From positions 1 through 55,191 of the forward strand of contig JAHEDI010000022.1 of the NCBI GenBank assembly GCA_024641305.1: 55,191 nt of DNA, given 5' to 3'. The DNA is from a bacterium (lineage in GTDB: Bacteria > Actinomycetota > Acidimicrobiia > Spongiisociales > JAENVV01). The notes beneath the pieces were generated by a model that saw only the letters and a program-made list of their open reading frames with translations, was not told the DNA's origin and did no database searches. Each line of letters starts with the position of its first letter. Position 1 is the stretch's first letter. This document shows, one piece after another, positions 55,116-55,191 of this stretch. The translations under genes and the position numbers were made by a program.

Positions 55116-55132
55116 GGGACCTTCGACTCTGG
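55116..55132 (+). promoter_or_regulatory. DosR-like palindrome at right edge
   Basis: GGGACCTTCGACTCTGG, 30 bp after the narK stop. It probably belongs to the next gene beyond the window. The partly complementary CGAAGGTACC at 55148-55157 could alternatively make this a narK terminator stem. Confidence 0.45.
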
Positions 55133-55191
55133 CTCAGCGAAGAAACGCGAAGGTACCTTGATTTACGTAGTCAACAACTAAGCAACTCAGA

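Noticed and set aside
1-55191. tRNA, rRNA, insertion sequences, phage integration sites
   Set aside because: Looked for T-arm motifs, transposase motifs and flanking inverted repeats by eye; none were convincing.

Overview
The window is a GC-rich (about 60 %) stretch of bacterial chromosome with dense genes, Shine-Dalgarno starts of the GGAGG type, and frequent 1-4 bp stop/start overlaps. The gene families (LigA-like small membrane proteins, several cyclase/STAND-ATPase/TPR fusions, DosR-like palindromes, Thr-rich lipoproteins, a menaquinol-type split cytochrome b) point to an actinobacterium, probably an uncultured lineage near Acidimicrobiia. That placement is inference, since no rRNA or tRNA gene was seen.

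Layout. 1-2 kb: a cut secreted-protein gene, a lipoprotein, and a small membrane protein carrying three copies of the motif HDSWM. 2-5.7 kb: an ABC exporter (permease, ATPase) coupled to an AAA-type NTPase, divergent from a compact OLD-family ATPase/TOPRIM nuclease. 5.7-18.6 kb: housekeeping and accessory genes (methyltransferase, amidase, NERD protein, TolB-like lipoprotein, PAS + metallo-hydrolase pair, LigA-like protein, flavin oxidoreductase, first cyclase-ATPase, 4-TM protein, macro domain). 18.6-28.0 kb: one 9.4-kb gene for a secreted multidomain protein of about 3133 aa: beta-helix, DUF11, three QLGAI pentapeptide arrays with EF-hand-like spacers, a gingipain-like C25 peptidase region, PKD, and five 90-residue Ig/cadherin-like repeats. 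28.3-33 kb: epimerase, DinB protein, LtrA protein, a 12-TM oxidase-like protein with a lipoprotein cytochrome c, and a 36/48-bp minisatellite. 33.2-42.2 kb: two further cyclase-ATPase-TPR proteins, a second LtrA and an alpha/beta hydrolase. 42.5-47.5 kb: GMC oxidoreductase with a CxxCxxCxxxC insert, amidase, and a PLP decarboxylase. 47.9-55.1 kb: a respiratory block.

The most coherent system is the respiratory block. A type-1 copper lipoprotein is followed by a tightly coupled operon: a small membrane protein, an NAD(P)H-type flavoprotein with N- and C-terminal Fe-S clusters, cytochrome b6-like and subunit IV-like proteins, a Rieske protein, and a membrane cytochrome c fused to a second copy of the same cupredoxin. 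A NarK nitrate/nitrite transporter follows. The likely function is electron transfer between NAD(P)H, menaquinone and periplasmic copper/heme carriers, tied to nitrate metabolism.

A palindrome resembling the DosR/DevR box (GGGNC-N4-GNCYC, often followed by TGG) recurs upstream of the copper lipoprotein, narK, the 4-TM protein, and in the divergent promoter of the giant gene and the epimerase, and again at the right end of the window. This suggests a shared hypoxia/NO-type regulon.
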